A stretch of 64,000 nt of DNA from Archegozetes longisetosus (GCA_018873245.2 JAEMBT020000008.1:10825172-10889171), one strand, 5' to 3'; positions 49,265 to 59,831 are shown, numbered from the stretch's first letter. Translations and numbers: made by a program. The notes: generated from the sequence alone by a model not told the origin.

Positions 49265-50190
49265 GTTATTCACTTCATTATCATGTTTAGGCTACTTAGG
49301 CTTACTACTAAAAAGCTAGTAATATTGACCTGTCGTTTCATCATTAGGTAAAATGAAAGGTTATATATTTATATAAGTATTTAAAAACAAACACACATAC
49401 ACTCGCACGGGCGAAATCATCCGGTTCTGCATTTCATTACATTATCAACAACCAGTTCGACCGAACCGGTGCGAACCTGCTGGATGACACCACTACATAT
49501 AAATATAATGTGATGTTTGAGACATTCATACATCACATCGACATTATTGATTACATCGTTAATAACTCAAGTATTACATTATAAATCTGTGGACGTTGCA
49601 TTTAGTCTTAACAGGTATATCTTATTACTAATAAGAACACTCTTGAAAAGAAAAAATCAGAAAATCAATAGGCGAAAATGATATCAGACTCTTTTTGTAG
49701 TCTATCATCAACATAAGCAATAGCGAGGTAGTAATCAAAAAGTTTTATAAATAGTAATATTCAGTACCTAATGATTTCATCTAAACTTGAATCGGAAGCG
49801 ATTAGATGTTGAAGATGGATGTACTGGTTTTATAGCTAAGAGGCAATGCGATTCTTACAGTAGAATTCGTATTCAGCTAGACAAAAATATCTTTATTGAA
49901 ATTACGTAACTTTGTATTCAGATATTTCTATAGCCTTTTCGAAAATATGATTCAGTATTAGAATAAGACACTGGTTACAATCAACTATGTAGTTTCTGTC
50001 ATGAGATTCAATTGATTTAGATATAGTGATCAAACTAGTATTCAGATGTCATTCAATTACTTTTCATTGTGAGCTCTGATGAATGAAATATTGAGACTGG
50101 ATATCAGTCATTTCTTATTTTAAAAATACAAATTGGAATAGAAAATTAAAGAGAATGGAAGTTTTCAATCTGAAAAGGTCACGACTCTGT
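49265..50190. other. Spacer below copy B, no gene
   Basis: AT-rich with no supported coding sequence. It should contain the 3' UTR and polyadenylation site of copy B, but no single signal is decisive. Confidence 0.5.
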
Positions 50191-53100
50191 TCATAACGTA
50201 TACAAAATTTGATGAAAAATTTTAAGTTGGGTCTCGATGTCTTGGAGTGATTCACTAAATTCAATTGAAGTGACATTTCTTTTGAGTGAACCATCCTGTA
50301 ATTTATCGATTATTGTTAATCTAGAAGGACCATCATCGTGAGTGATTGGTGCAACAAGTCTTCCTCCTATTTTCAACTGATTTAATATTGTTTGTGGCAC
50401 TTCAGCAACAGCTCCTCCAATATTAATAATATCATATGGAGCTTCAGATAAATAACCATTTCTTCCATCTCTTACGATAAAATTGATTTTACTTGAAAGA
50501 TAATGAAAGTTCTTCTCTAAAATTTCTTTTGATCTCTCAACCAGTTGTTTCACGTGATCAATACCTATCACTTTACTATTACTACCAACCATTTGTGCCA
50601 TACCTTTAATTAAGAGTCAAAAGGCATTTTCTTAATATAATCATATAATATCTTATAAAAAGTTGAAGTTTGATCAAGTTGGAGTTTCTTTTGAAAAATC
50701 ATAGCTCTTAAACATACATATAGTTAAATATCCACTTCCACATCCAATATCAAGAACTGACGAGCTATTCCTGAGATGACTCACAATGGACTCAAGAATA
50801 AATGCATGTATGCGTGGTGCACTCATTGTTGACCCAAAACCAATGCTATTTTTACTATCACTGTATGGATTATAAGAACAAAATAGCTTTCGATCCACCG
50901 ATAATAGCACTTTCTCCACACTCCATGTTTTGATCCATTTTTCAGTTTTGAGTGATTCAATTAAATTTTTGTGTTCAGAGCTAGAGGCTAAAGTTTCATA
51001 GTTAATGTATTTAAAATTGTAAAGTTCAGATCAATGGTTTAAGAACTAATGGCGAAGCTATGTGAGACACAAGGAGCCATGGCCATTCAGTAATTTTCAG
51101 AATCATTATTTTAAAATTCCAAGTTCCTGAAACTTTCATTTATTAAATAACTTAAACTTTATATGCGAACGTTACTAATAGAGGTTTAAAATTGAGAGCC
51201 ATAAATATTCAAATTTAATTTAACTTATTCATTCAATAAATTATAACATTTTTGAACTTTGGATTCCATAAGTTTTGTATCTGGCATCGCCACTACTGAG
51301 AACTAGGCAACAATTAATATAGGCTAGTTTAGGCCAAGTTAGTCTCAGACTCAGGTTCAGACTAAGAATATGTTTAGATTTCGTGTTAACTTAGAATTTT
51401 AAACATTTTGTTAAAATCTCAGTCAAGTATAGCTTGTTTTAAATCGAGACATTACAATGACTGAATGTAATGCAGATACAGTTAAAAACTTTATCATTAA
51501 AAAGTGTTTACATTCAATCATCGATTAGTCTTGAAAAATGAAAATTTTACTCTAAATGGTTTATATTTGTTATTGTTTTTATAATCTTAAGATAGGCTTT
51601 CAATAAGTTATAGTATTAAGCTCTAAGTAACAATGAGCTTCTAACATTTTAGGTTTCTTAATTCAATAAAATAATACTGTATTAATTAGATAAACAGAAA
51701 CTTCGAATTAATCTTATATTTTTCGAAAAATATATTTAACACTAGCATCATACAATTTATGTGTATTTCTTACCATTATTTTTCGTAATTTCAATTTATG
51801 TTGTCAGTAAATAAAAAGAATATTCGAGTTTTTGAATAAAAAAATAAATTTGACGCCTGAAATACTGAGATCAAGTTCCGTAAAACTGATTGTGTGTCTA
51901 TCATTAAAGCTAAATTTATTTATTTCTAAAATGTTTTATTTTCTCTAATTAGATAATTGTTTTTTACCTAAAAATGAATCAATTATTGAAGTTATTTTAG
52001 GTTTTTCTTCGAACAATGGTGAACTAGAACTGTGGGGATTTGGCGCGATCGGTTCTGAAAATAATTTTTAGTTTAGACTCATTTACTCTCTTAAATCACT
52101 TTATAATGCATTGAGTTGTCAACTATGAGATGTCATTTTTTGACTTATATGAATTGAGAATCTTAAAGCTATAAAATTATTGAATAAAAATCCAATTAAT
52201 GAAATTTTTTTATGTCAAGGGATTATTAAAGTTTACTTTTGATTAAAAAACTCTTGATTGATACCTGTGCAAGCACGATTTCGGAAGAACAACACATTCG
52301 ACGTATTATGCTCTACGAGTTGCGAAAAGGAAATAAGGCCACGAAGAACATCAATGGCATTTACGAAAATGCACTGGATGTTCGTAAGTGTTAACGATGG
52401 TTCGCTAGGTGAGACTGGTCCGGAGACTCCAGCTTCGAAGATCTGTCCCGCGGGTGCCCCCCAACCGAAGTGGATAATATGTCTCTGGAAGCGCTCGTCG
52501 AATCTGACCTGAGACAGACATTCCGCGAAATAGTGGCCATAATGGGTTGTTCTCATGAGGCTATTTGATAACACCTTAATTCACTTGTAAATAATAAATA
52601 ATTTTTCATTTCGTTAAAAAAAGACACTTCATAGTTGACAGCCCAATAAAATAAAAGCAAATTATTTATAAATTTTATAATTTATTACTAGGCAAGCATT
52701 TTGAATCAACTCCCACTTGAGGTTTAGTTCTTTTGTCAGAAATTCCTTGAATTAAAGATGAATTTCGAAAAATTCTCATTCTCAAAAAGAACAGCTTGCG
52801 AACAATTTTTGAATGATTTCTGCAAATTCAACAGAATATTTAAAATCATGAAATAATAAATTTTACTGATTGAACAAAGATTTCAGCGAAAATTTTTTAC
52901 ATTATTTCGTTCAAGAGATCAATCTTAAGCTTCAATCCGTTGATTTCCTGATATTGTGATGAAACAATTAATTTCATATCATTCATCAACTCTTTATTTT
53001 CTGATTCTTTAATGTTAGATTTTTTTAACTCTTTCTTCTGCTCATTATTCAAACACTTCAAATATTCAATACAATTATGATTTATTTCATCCTTAATTGT

Positions 53101-53478
53101 TAATAAAGCTCCACATCCTTTCTCGCACTCGTATTTCACAATAGAAAATATTGGGTTATATTTACAACTATTTTCATGATTATTCAAGTCTTCAATTTTA
53201 CAAACATTATGGCATCTATTTGACTCAAACTGACACTTCACTTCAAGTTTGAAGTAGAAATTGAGAAAAAATCTTGAGGGCTTACATAATTGTGAACTAT
53301 TTAATGAATTTCTATCGACTGGACATGAAGCTTTCTTTTGTAACCACTGATTAATACATAACTTACAAAAGACATGTTCACATCGAGAAGCGATCGGATC
53401 TTCAATAATATCATGACATATTGGACACCGAAATTCTTCCTCTATATTACTAATGAAACGTCTTTCGTCGTACCCCAT
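50191..53478 (-). CDS. RING/zinc-finger - isoaspartate methyltransferase fusion, copy B with extra exon
   Basis: Five minus-strand exons join in phase: 53478-52901, 52560-52265, 52054-51968, 50987-50718 and 50603-50191, for 547 residues. Exon 1 has an intact NRDP1-type RING (CPIC, CEHVFCKLC, CPVD), TRAF-like zinc fingers and a coiled coil. Exon 2, absent from copy A, adds about 99 residues starting LMRTTHYGHYFAECLSQVRF; it is GC-richer than its neighbours and I do not recognise it. Its start and end phases (2 and 1) differ, and exons 1 and 3 cannot be joined in frame without it. Exon 3 corresponds to A's 71-base exon. Exons 4-5 encode the PCMT domain: GFGSTMSAPRIHA, LDIGCGSGYLTI, DGRNGYLSEAPYDIINIGGA. 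Here the Ser is kept but the His of APH is Arg. The donor ending ACT-ATA-T and the acceptor before (G)T-ATG-GCA match copy A. Confidence 0.8.
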
Positions 53479-53841
53479 ATTTCAAATATAATGATTTTCT
53501 CTGACTGTGAAATGAAATATCATATCACGTTTCTTTAATCAACTGATAAAACGTTATTGCGTTCAAGGTTTGTATCCACTAACAACTAGATATTACGTTT
53601 CAAATGTAGTCGTCATTAATTTAATTGGCAAATTTTTACATCAAAGACGTCATTTAATTTTTAATATGAAATTTTTACATTTAGTTTGAGAAATAGATCC
53701 AAATATTTTAGAAATTTGAATTAGAGTATGACGCGTTGAATATAGTCGTTATGTATTAAATTTTTCTGAAAGTCTTTGCCACACTTTAAATTTTAGTAAC
53801 TTTTAAAGTATATAAGATAAACTGTGTAGAAGGCTTAATAA

Positions 53842-53998
53842 TTAAGAATTTGCGCCCTTATTGATGACTTGATGCCAGACTTCTGGAAGCGTTCTAAAAC
53901 CATTAAAAGTTCCCCTTGGATTAAGTTCCAAAATCACATTGTTAATGGCAGTATTCAAATGATCGAAGCCCTCATATCGATAGCCCCTAAAACGTTCT
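53842..53998 (-). pseudogene. Possible Tc1/mariner transposase tail
   Basis: The minus strand reads NNVILELNPRGTFNGF and then LPEVWHQVINKGANS before a stop. A W-x2-VI-x3-G pattern near the end is common at the C-terminus of Tc1/mariner transposases, but no catalytic residues are present. A stop codon lies just upstream, so it is either a relic or a terminal exon of an unknown gene. Confidence 0.3.
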
Positions 53999-55008
53999 TA
54001 ATATAACAATAAGCTAACGCCTTGAAAAACAATGCTCTATTTTATAACGTTGAAAACTGTATCAAATTACAATGACTCATTATAAAGTTGTTGCAACTTA
54101 AAGTGCAGTGAATACTTTCAGAACAGCCTAATAATTCCGGCTCGAATTCTAAAACAAAAAAGTACTAAAAAACTCACTTTTCCAAAGTTTTAAAATTAGT
54201 ATTTATTTGATTTAGTCTATACTCTATTAGAAAAAATATAGGAAAGAATTCAGATAAAGATGAATGAAAGATACAAATAATTAATAATTTATAATAGAAG
54301 ATAACATTTGTTTATGCTTTCTATATGTTTTTTACAGTTTCTCAGAAATATTAACAATATTTATAAAATTTTAACAGTTTTAAAGATTTTTACACTAAAA
54401 TCTACAAAAATTTCTAAATAATTTTATAGTTTTAACATTCATTAAAAGATTCAATGAGATTTTGATAGCAAAGCATACGCCCAAAGTCTCATATGGAAAG
54501 CTTTTTAACACAACTTTTTAACTAAAACATAGGTCATATGATCTGTAAAACAAACTTTTGAAATAGAATGCGATCTATATTTAAAATTTATCTCGACAAA
54601 AATTATAAACATTAAACATATTGATAAGGTTATTAAAACCTTATATGAAGTATAAAACATTGCTAAAAATCAAAGTTTGACAATTTTTCCGAGAGAACGA
54701 AAAACTAATCCAAAAGCTCTAAAATTTATAGACACCTAACAAAGCACACAAAATGCGAATCAGAATTGACTCAAATAATATTAATAAAAGGAAATTCTCA
54801 GATATTTCAATTAATATTTGATAATTAATGAGAATAAGTTCGAATAACAAAACCTTTTTAATTTAACTCTCAAATCTTAGAATTTTTCAAGTGTGCGAAT
54901 AATGTAAAAAAACTTGTAATAAAGATTGAAAATCCACAAAGTGAGAAATTTTGCTTAGCGGTCGAAGAAACAGTATTTAAATGCTTTGCATTTCAATTCA
55001 TATAATAA

Positions 55009-56075
55009 GCCTTCCTCCTATTTTCAGTTGATCTAATATTGTTTTGCCACTTCAATCATAGTTCCACCGATATTAATCACATCGCACGGAGTTAAAATTG
55101 GAAATCCATTTCTTCCATCTCTCACAAAAAAGGTTACCCGATTTTAAAAGATGAGAAAAACTTCTCTTCAAAACTTCATGTGAACTATCAATCAGTTGTT
55201 TCACATGATCAATACCTATAACTTCACTATTCGTATCAACGATTTATGCCATACCTTTAATTAAGAATTGGAGACTACTATCAATCTCTCTTTGTGTATG
55301 ATTAAAGTGTTTTGTAAAGCAGGTTAATTGCATTCTAGCAATCAATTGTGAAACTTTCAAGTATTGAAACAAAATTTTTTAGGATAGCCCTTAGCAATAA
55401 CAAAATATGAATGAAATATATTAAGATTTATGGAGTTACTTTCAAGTGGGTTGTTAAAATCTGATTATTAGGTTAAGATTGTGCATATATAAAAGAGAAA
55501 CTATTTAGAACCTTTGGTGAATAAATATAGATCTCAGAAGAGATTTTTGTATCTTAGGGCGACTACTTTTAACCTTCGTAAATATTGAAAATAAATTATT
55601 GAATTTGTTTACAATATAAAATTAGAATAATTGCACATGTATTGAAAAAACTCTACTTTTACAGGGATAATCAACGCATTGTGCAATAGTCTCCCTAAGA
55701 TACAAAAATCTCATCTGATGCTTGACTTGATAAATGATTGTGCTTATAAAACACTTTAATTCTGCTCGCTTAAATGTTGTCAAAGAAAAATTGGAAATGC
55801 ATTAATTCTCATATGTTTCTATGTTATCGGAACTAATTTACTAATTTCTTGAATGTTTGTATAGTTCATCAACTAAATGGAGAATAGTAACTCTTAAATA
55901 TACTTGTAGTTAAACACTTCCGCATCCGATATCGAGAACTGATGAGCCATTCTCCAGATGATTTTTGAGCAATTCTAAAATGGATGATGAATACTTAGTG
56001 CACTTATGAACGATCCGTGACCAATACATATTTCCACATCGCTGTATGGGTTAAACGGACAAAAAAATTGGTAGT
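55009..56075 (-). pseudogene. Decayed PCMT copy C of the array
   Basis: Two blocks match the last two exons of copy B. Block 55009-55259 aligns with exon 5, including the ATG-rich acceptor region, a GATCATGTGAAACAACTGAT segment and DGRNGF-like coding. Block 55895-56075 aligns with exon 4, including the ACTGATGAGCCATTC and CACTTCCGCATCC segments on the plus strand. Small deletions break the frame, for example around the APYD position. The intervening intron carries a MITE (55542-55710). No RING exon is found; a large inverted repeat begins about 200 bases upstream and may have replaced it. Confidence 0.75.
55542..55710. mobile_element. MITE family X, copy 2
   Basis: 169 bp with terminal repeats GATTTTTGTATCTTAGGG at both ends. 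It is inverted relative to the copy at 22371-22541, with the shared internal blocks GGATAATCAACGCATTGTGC and AGTCTCCCTAAGATAC. It sits in the intron of the decayed PCMT copy C. Confidence 0.85.
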
Positions 56076-56278
56076 GTCTATTTGTACAGACTCTTCGGTT
56101 AGAGAGTAGGGATTCGGGGAGTCCAAATTTTTAAAATAAGATATTATACACCTATATATTATTAATCAGCATAACTTAAGGAGTAAAAAAGTCTCTGGCC
56201 ACGCCCCTCTAGGACCGACTTGAAACCACGTCCACCAAAAAATTCTAGCCATGCCCACAAAAAATTATTTCATTTTAA

Positions 56279-57163
56279 TCCTTATAACACACAGATTCAA
56301 CATATATAACACTTATGTTGAAATTCATTTAGGGGACGGAGCTATAATTGCTTAATTTTAATTTTGCAACTTTTTAAAAATTAATATCTCAAGAATGGGA
56401 GGGGTAAATACGGTGGAGGTTATACTGAGATCTTCTAAATATCATTAACTATAACATGTGAACCATAGTATTCGAATGAGCTCGTACTCGAGATCATTCA
56501 AATTCATTTAACGTCATTTGATTTTTTCGACTTTGAAAGCCGAGTTTCGGGTTGACTCTAATACGGAGTGTATTTCGATTTTAAAATATATAAAATTAAT
56601 CGCTTGGAATAACTCCAGATATATAATAACTGGGAGACGATGCTTGAGATCTTTTTTAACCTTATTTTAACAATTAAAATTTTTAAGTTTACTTAATGTT
56701 ATGGTCAATAAGATCATAAAAACGCTCAGAATCGAAGATTGTTTCTAATCAGTGTATCACATGATTATTTTAACGTTATAATAGTTTTGTGAAGTAGCAC
56801 GGATTTGATTTGTCTAAAGTTATTCCAAGCGATTAATTATATATATTTTAAAATCGAAATACACTCCGTATTAGAGTCAAACCGAAACTCGGCTTTCAAA
56901 GTCGAAAAAATCATCAAATGACGTTAAATGAATTTGAATGATCTCGAGTACGAGCTCATTCGAATACTATGGTTCACATGTTATAGTTAATGATATTTAG
57001 AAGATCTCAGTATAACCTCCACCGTATTTACCCCTCCCATTCTTGAGATATTAATTTTTAAAAAGTTGCAAAATTAAAATTAAGCAATTATAGCTCCGTC
57101 CTCCGTCCCCTAAATGAATTTCAACATAAGTGTTATATATGTTGAATCTGTGTGTCATAAGGA
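56279..57163. repeat. Near-perfect 340-bp inverted repeat with 200-bp loop
   Basis: The left arm 56279-56614 and right arm 56818-57163 are reverse complements with only a handful of differences, including one short duplication near GTCCTCCGTCC in the right arm. Motifs in both arms include GGTAAATACGGTGGAGGTTA and GAGCTCGTACTCGAGATC. High identity implies recent origin or ongoing conversion. The right arm stops 14 bases before the start codon of the ORF at 57178. No site duplication is obvious. It may be a foldback transposon or a promoter-bearing inverted duplication; its transcript would form a long dsRNA hairpin. Confidence 0.85.
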
Positions 57164-57177
57164 AAAATACAACAGAA

Positions 57178-58014
57178 ATGACTAGGTTTGATTTAGATTC
57201 ATTCAAAAACAAAATAAGTTTAGATAATCCAAGCATGACGGCCATTACCGGATATTTATGGCATACCTCAGAATATTTATCAAATTCATTCGATATATTG
57301 AGTGAATCACATAATACAATCCACTTTCATTATTCTTTAATTGCGTTTGTTTTATCGATTGTGAGGTGCATGTCTTATTTTGTGGACTTTGTGGTCCTAA
57401 TAAGTTTAACTAGAGAGAATCGTTGGCTTTTCGGTATAACTCCAGTAGTAATAATTGGTCAGGTTTCTGCAGATTCTCTGTTTTCTAACGATCAGTTGAT
57501 CGATATTCAAATCATTGGGAATATCATTGACTTTATATTCGTGGTGAGCTTTTTCATATTAGTGGTAGTTATTTTCAAAATGAAAACGCTAAAAAGAATT
57601 ATACTATCTGTTCATAAAGCAAAATATGAAGTTGATGTTGCAAGAGAATGGATTATTAGCATTAACTTTAATATTATTAGGCATACGTTATTATATACAT
57701 ATAAGCAAAATCTAACGATTGAATTCCCTATATCTCAAATAATGGATTTACCCTTAGGTTTAACAGGAGCAGATAGGTTAGCTTTAGTAGGAAAAAGAAC
57801 GTTTTGGGTAACTACGGAAGACAAGGGGAAATTAGGTTTATTGTTGATTGCACCTATAAAAATAAGAAATGGTAAGATAATTATAGAAAGAACAGTTGTA
57901 AAGGCAGTAAGAGTATTTGTACCTTTTTCTGTATTAAAATGGCAGGAAAATAGACCATTTAAATTTGAGGAATCCATGACAGGGAATGCATACTTAGACA
58001 TATATCGAAACTAA
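57178..58014 (+). CDS. Unknown two-TM protein upstream of the retroelement
   Basis: The best start is ATG 57178 (MTRFDLDSFKNKISLDN); the frame is open further up, but that part lies inside the inverted-repeat arm. The product has 278 residues. Two hydrophobic spans are visible: about 70-95 (YSLIAFVLSIVRCMSYFVDF) and about 128-148 (IIDFIFVVSFFILVVVIF). The C-terminal half is soluble, Ile/Lys/Arg-rich, and ends AYLDIYRN. Base and codon use resemble the gag-pol frames that follow about 230-290 bases later. It may be an accessory or envelope-like ORF of the element, or of a neighbouring element copy. I recognise no fusion peptide, furin site or known family. Confidence 0.6.
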   Translation: MTRFDLDSFKNKISLDNPSMTAITGYLWHTSEYLSNSFDILSESHNTIHFHYSLIAFVLSIVRCMSYFVDFVVLISLTRENRWLFGITPVVIIGQVSADSLFSNDQLIDIQIIGNIIDFIFVVSFFILVVVIFKMKTLKRIILSVHKAKYEVDVAREWIISINFNIIRHTLLYTYKQNLTIEFPISQIMDLPLGLTGADRLALVGKRTFWVTTEDKGKLGLLLIAPIKIRNGKIIIERTVVKAVRVFVPFSVLKWQENRPFKFEESMTGNAYLDIYRN

Positions 58015-58307
58015 AATTTTTTGTTTGTTTATGTCCAGTAATTTTCTTTTTAAATAAATCATTCTATTTTAATCGTCGGCTATATAGTGTATATAAATAT
58101 GAATATTTTTAACATATAAAGAATAATCAAGTTTTTTTTGATGTAATAGTAGAAATTTAAAACTGTAAATTTAGAAACGATTTTATATTTTTCTTTTGAT
58201 AATTAGAATACAAGTTTTAATCTAATAAACGTACAACAAAATAAACCAAAATAGCTACAAGGAGAAAAGGCACTAATCCTCGAGACTTCGCCAGAAAATT
58301 TAATACG

Positions 58308-59831
58308 GTGAGCGAAGACGAGGGTTCTAGATTGCTTGTGTTAGAAGAGATAGCGAATTCGAATGTTAATTCTCAAAGCGAAAGTGTGGCGCAGTCAAAT
58401 TTTTATGACTCAGATGAAACCATTATAGACTCTTATAATATAGATTCAGAGAAAGATGAAACAAATGATGTAAACAGAGTTACTTCGAGTTCTACTAATT
58501 TTGTGCATACATTGACTTCATTGGTAAATGAAAGCCTGCCAACATTTTGTAGCACACCAGTTAAAACTCCAGTTCCGCTTCGATCACCCTCACCTCCAAG
58601 TTCTGTAAAGTTAATTCCGCTTGACTCTATCTTATCACCTATCTCAACACAGCCAATAAGTTCAATTACTTCACCAGATGACCCATCAGTTAGCACAACA
58701 AATAGTGCTACAATTCCAAATGTTTTAAGTAATATTACTTCCCCTATTATTAACTTGACGAGTTTACTTCCCATAAATACCATAACCTCTGTGACAACCA
58801 ACACTTCAAAAGCTACATCAGTTTGCGTCCCATCTATTGTAACTACAAGAGCACCATTGACTAGTACAATTAGTATTCCCTTAACTACAGCAACAAATAA
58901 TTCGGTAGCTACGACTACAGCAAGCTTAACATCTGCCACTGTCAGAATGGCAGGTAAAGAAATATTACCTACAGTATTTAAAGGTGACAGAACAGAAAGT
59001 CTTGATGACTGGTTAGATAGATATGAGTCGATTGCTGCATGTAATACGGTAGGAACAGAGTTGGAATTGAGAAGTCTAACACAAGGTCTCGAAGAACCAG
59101 TTCTTGACTACTATTTAGCAATTGAGGCCTTATGCAAGAGAGTGAATCCAGAAATGAGTGAACCGGAAATGATAAGACATGTAATGCAATGCTTAAAACC
59201 CTCCTTATTTGAAAAAGTATATCCCTCAAGACCCACAAACATGAGAGATTTATGGAGATTATTGCAAATTAATGATGAGTCTATGATGATGGCTAATTCT
59301 AGACCAGGTTGGAAACAAACGGTATTAGCACAAGTTTATGTTCCGGAAAAGGAAAGTGGGCATCAAAAGGATCATAATACAGAAAATACAGAAATCGAAC
59401 AATTTATGCAGTCCATGAAAGACCAAATGAGTAATTTAGTCAATAAAATTAGTCAGATGGATATGAGTCATAAAAATTTTATGAACAGACCCCAAAATAA
59501 TTATAATCAGATAAGTAGTGCTAATAATCAAATTAGAAATAACAGAAATCAGTTTAATACTGGGCAAAATCAATATGGAAATAATTACAATAACCCAATT
59601 CAAAGTAGATTCAATCAGAGCCAACGAAACCCGAATCAAAACAGAAATCCAAGCAATAAATATAATAATCATAATATCTATCCCACAAGAGATAGGAATG
59701 GTAATCCCATTTGCTTTAATTGTGGAAAAACAGGACACATAAGTAGATTTTGCAACCGAAGAAGTAATCAAATCAGTGACAATAATACTAGTAATAATAA
59801 TTTACCTCAGCAAAATTTTCAGGGAAACTAA
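58308..59831 (+). CDS. gag: Retroelement gag with CCHC zinc knuckle; no ATG at the 5' end
   Basis: The frame is open from 58245 to the TAA at 59829-59831, but the first ATG is at 58947 (MAGKEILPTVFKGDRTESLD). The preceding roughly 210-230 codons are Ser/Thr/Pro-rich with an acidic start and no stop, too long to be chance in such AT-rich DNA, so initiation is non-AUG, spliced, or the ATG was lost. The capsid-like part begins FKGDRTESLDDWLDRYE. Compared with the usual gypsy gag, the stretch between that motif and LRSLTQGLEEPVLDYY looks too short by roughly 50-70 residues, which suggests an in-frame internal deletion. A Gln/Asn-rich linker leads to one CCHC knuckle (CFNCGKTGHISRFC). Confidence 0.85.
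   Translation: MSEDEGSRLLVLEEIANSNVNSQSESVAQSNFYDSDETIIDSYNIDSEKDETNDVNRVTSSSTNFVHTLTSLVNESLPTFCSTPVKTPVPLRSPSPPSSVKLIPLDSILSPISTQPISSITSPDDPSVSTTNSATIPNVLSNITSPIINLTSLLPINTITSVTTNTSKATSVCVPSIVTTRAPLTSTISIPLTTATNNSVATTTASLTSATVRMAGKEILPTVFKGDRTESLDDWLDRYESIAACNTVGTELELRSLTQGLEEPVLDYYLAIEALCKRVNPEMSEPEMIRHVMQCLKPSLFEKVYPSRPTNMRDLWRLLQINDESMMMANSRPGWKQTVLAQVYVPEKESGHQKDHNTENTEIEQFMQSMKDQMSNLVNKISQMDMSHKNFMNRPQNNYNQISSANNQIRNNRNQFNTGQNQYGNNYNNPIQSRFNQSQRNPNQNRNPSNKYNNHNIYPTRDRNGNPICFNCGKTGHISRFCNRRSNQISDNNTSNNNLPQQNFQGN
59822..59828 (+). promoter_or_regulatory. Programmed -1 frameshift slippery site GGGAAAC
   Basis: In the gag frame the bases read G GGA AAC TAA, the canonical X-XXY-YYZ heptamer placed directly before the gag stop at 59829. 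Slipping back one base continues into GGG AAA CTA AAT GAG, which stays open into the protease. GGGAAAC is a known efficient retroviral slippery heptamer. I have not established a downstream pseudoknot. Confidence 0.85.

Larger units (their letters stand above)
45138..50190. other. Spacer inside the RING-PCMT array
   Basis: Five kilobases between intact copies A and B hold a decayed RING-PCMT copy (46757-46963), a possible stray exon (45818-45954), a segment at 45230-45500 that matches intron 3 of copy B (51300-51500), and a nested pair of hAT-like elements (47955-49264). No intact gene is seen. Confidence 0.65.

Noticed and set aside
52258..52512. Plus-strand frame opposite the extra exon of copy B
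   Set aside because: The minus-strand reading has flanking splice sites in matching phases and protein-like composition; the plus reading has neither.
58433..58939. 168-codon minus-strand frame opposite gag
   Set aside because: It is antisense to the Thr/Ser-rich part of gag, whose complement yields a Val/Gly/Glu-rich frame by composition.
59436..59771. Hydrophobic minus-strand frame opposite the gag linker
   Set aside because: The Asn/Gln-rich gag linker read in reverse gives Ile/Leu-rich sequence automatically; this is not a real membrane protein.
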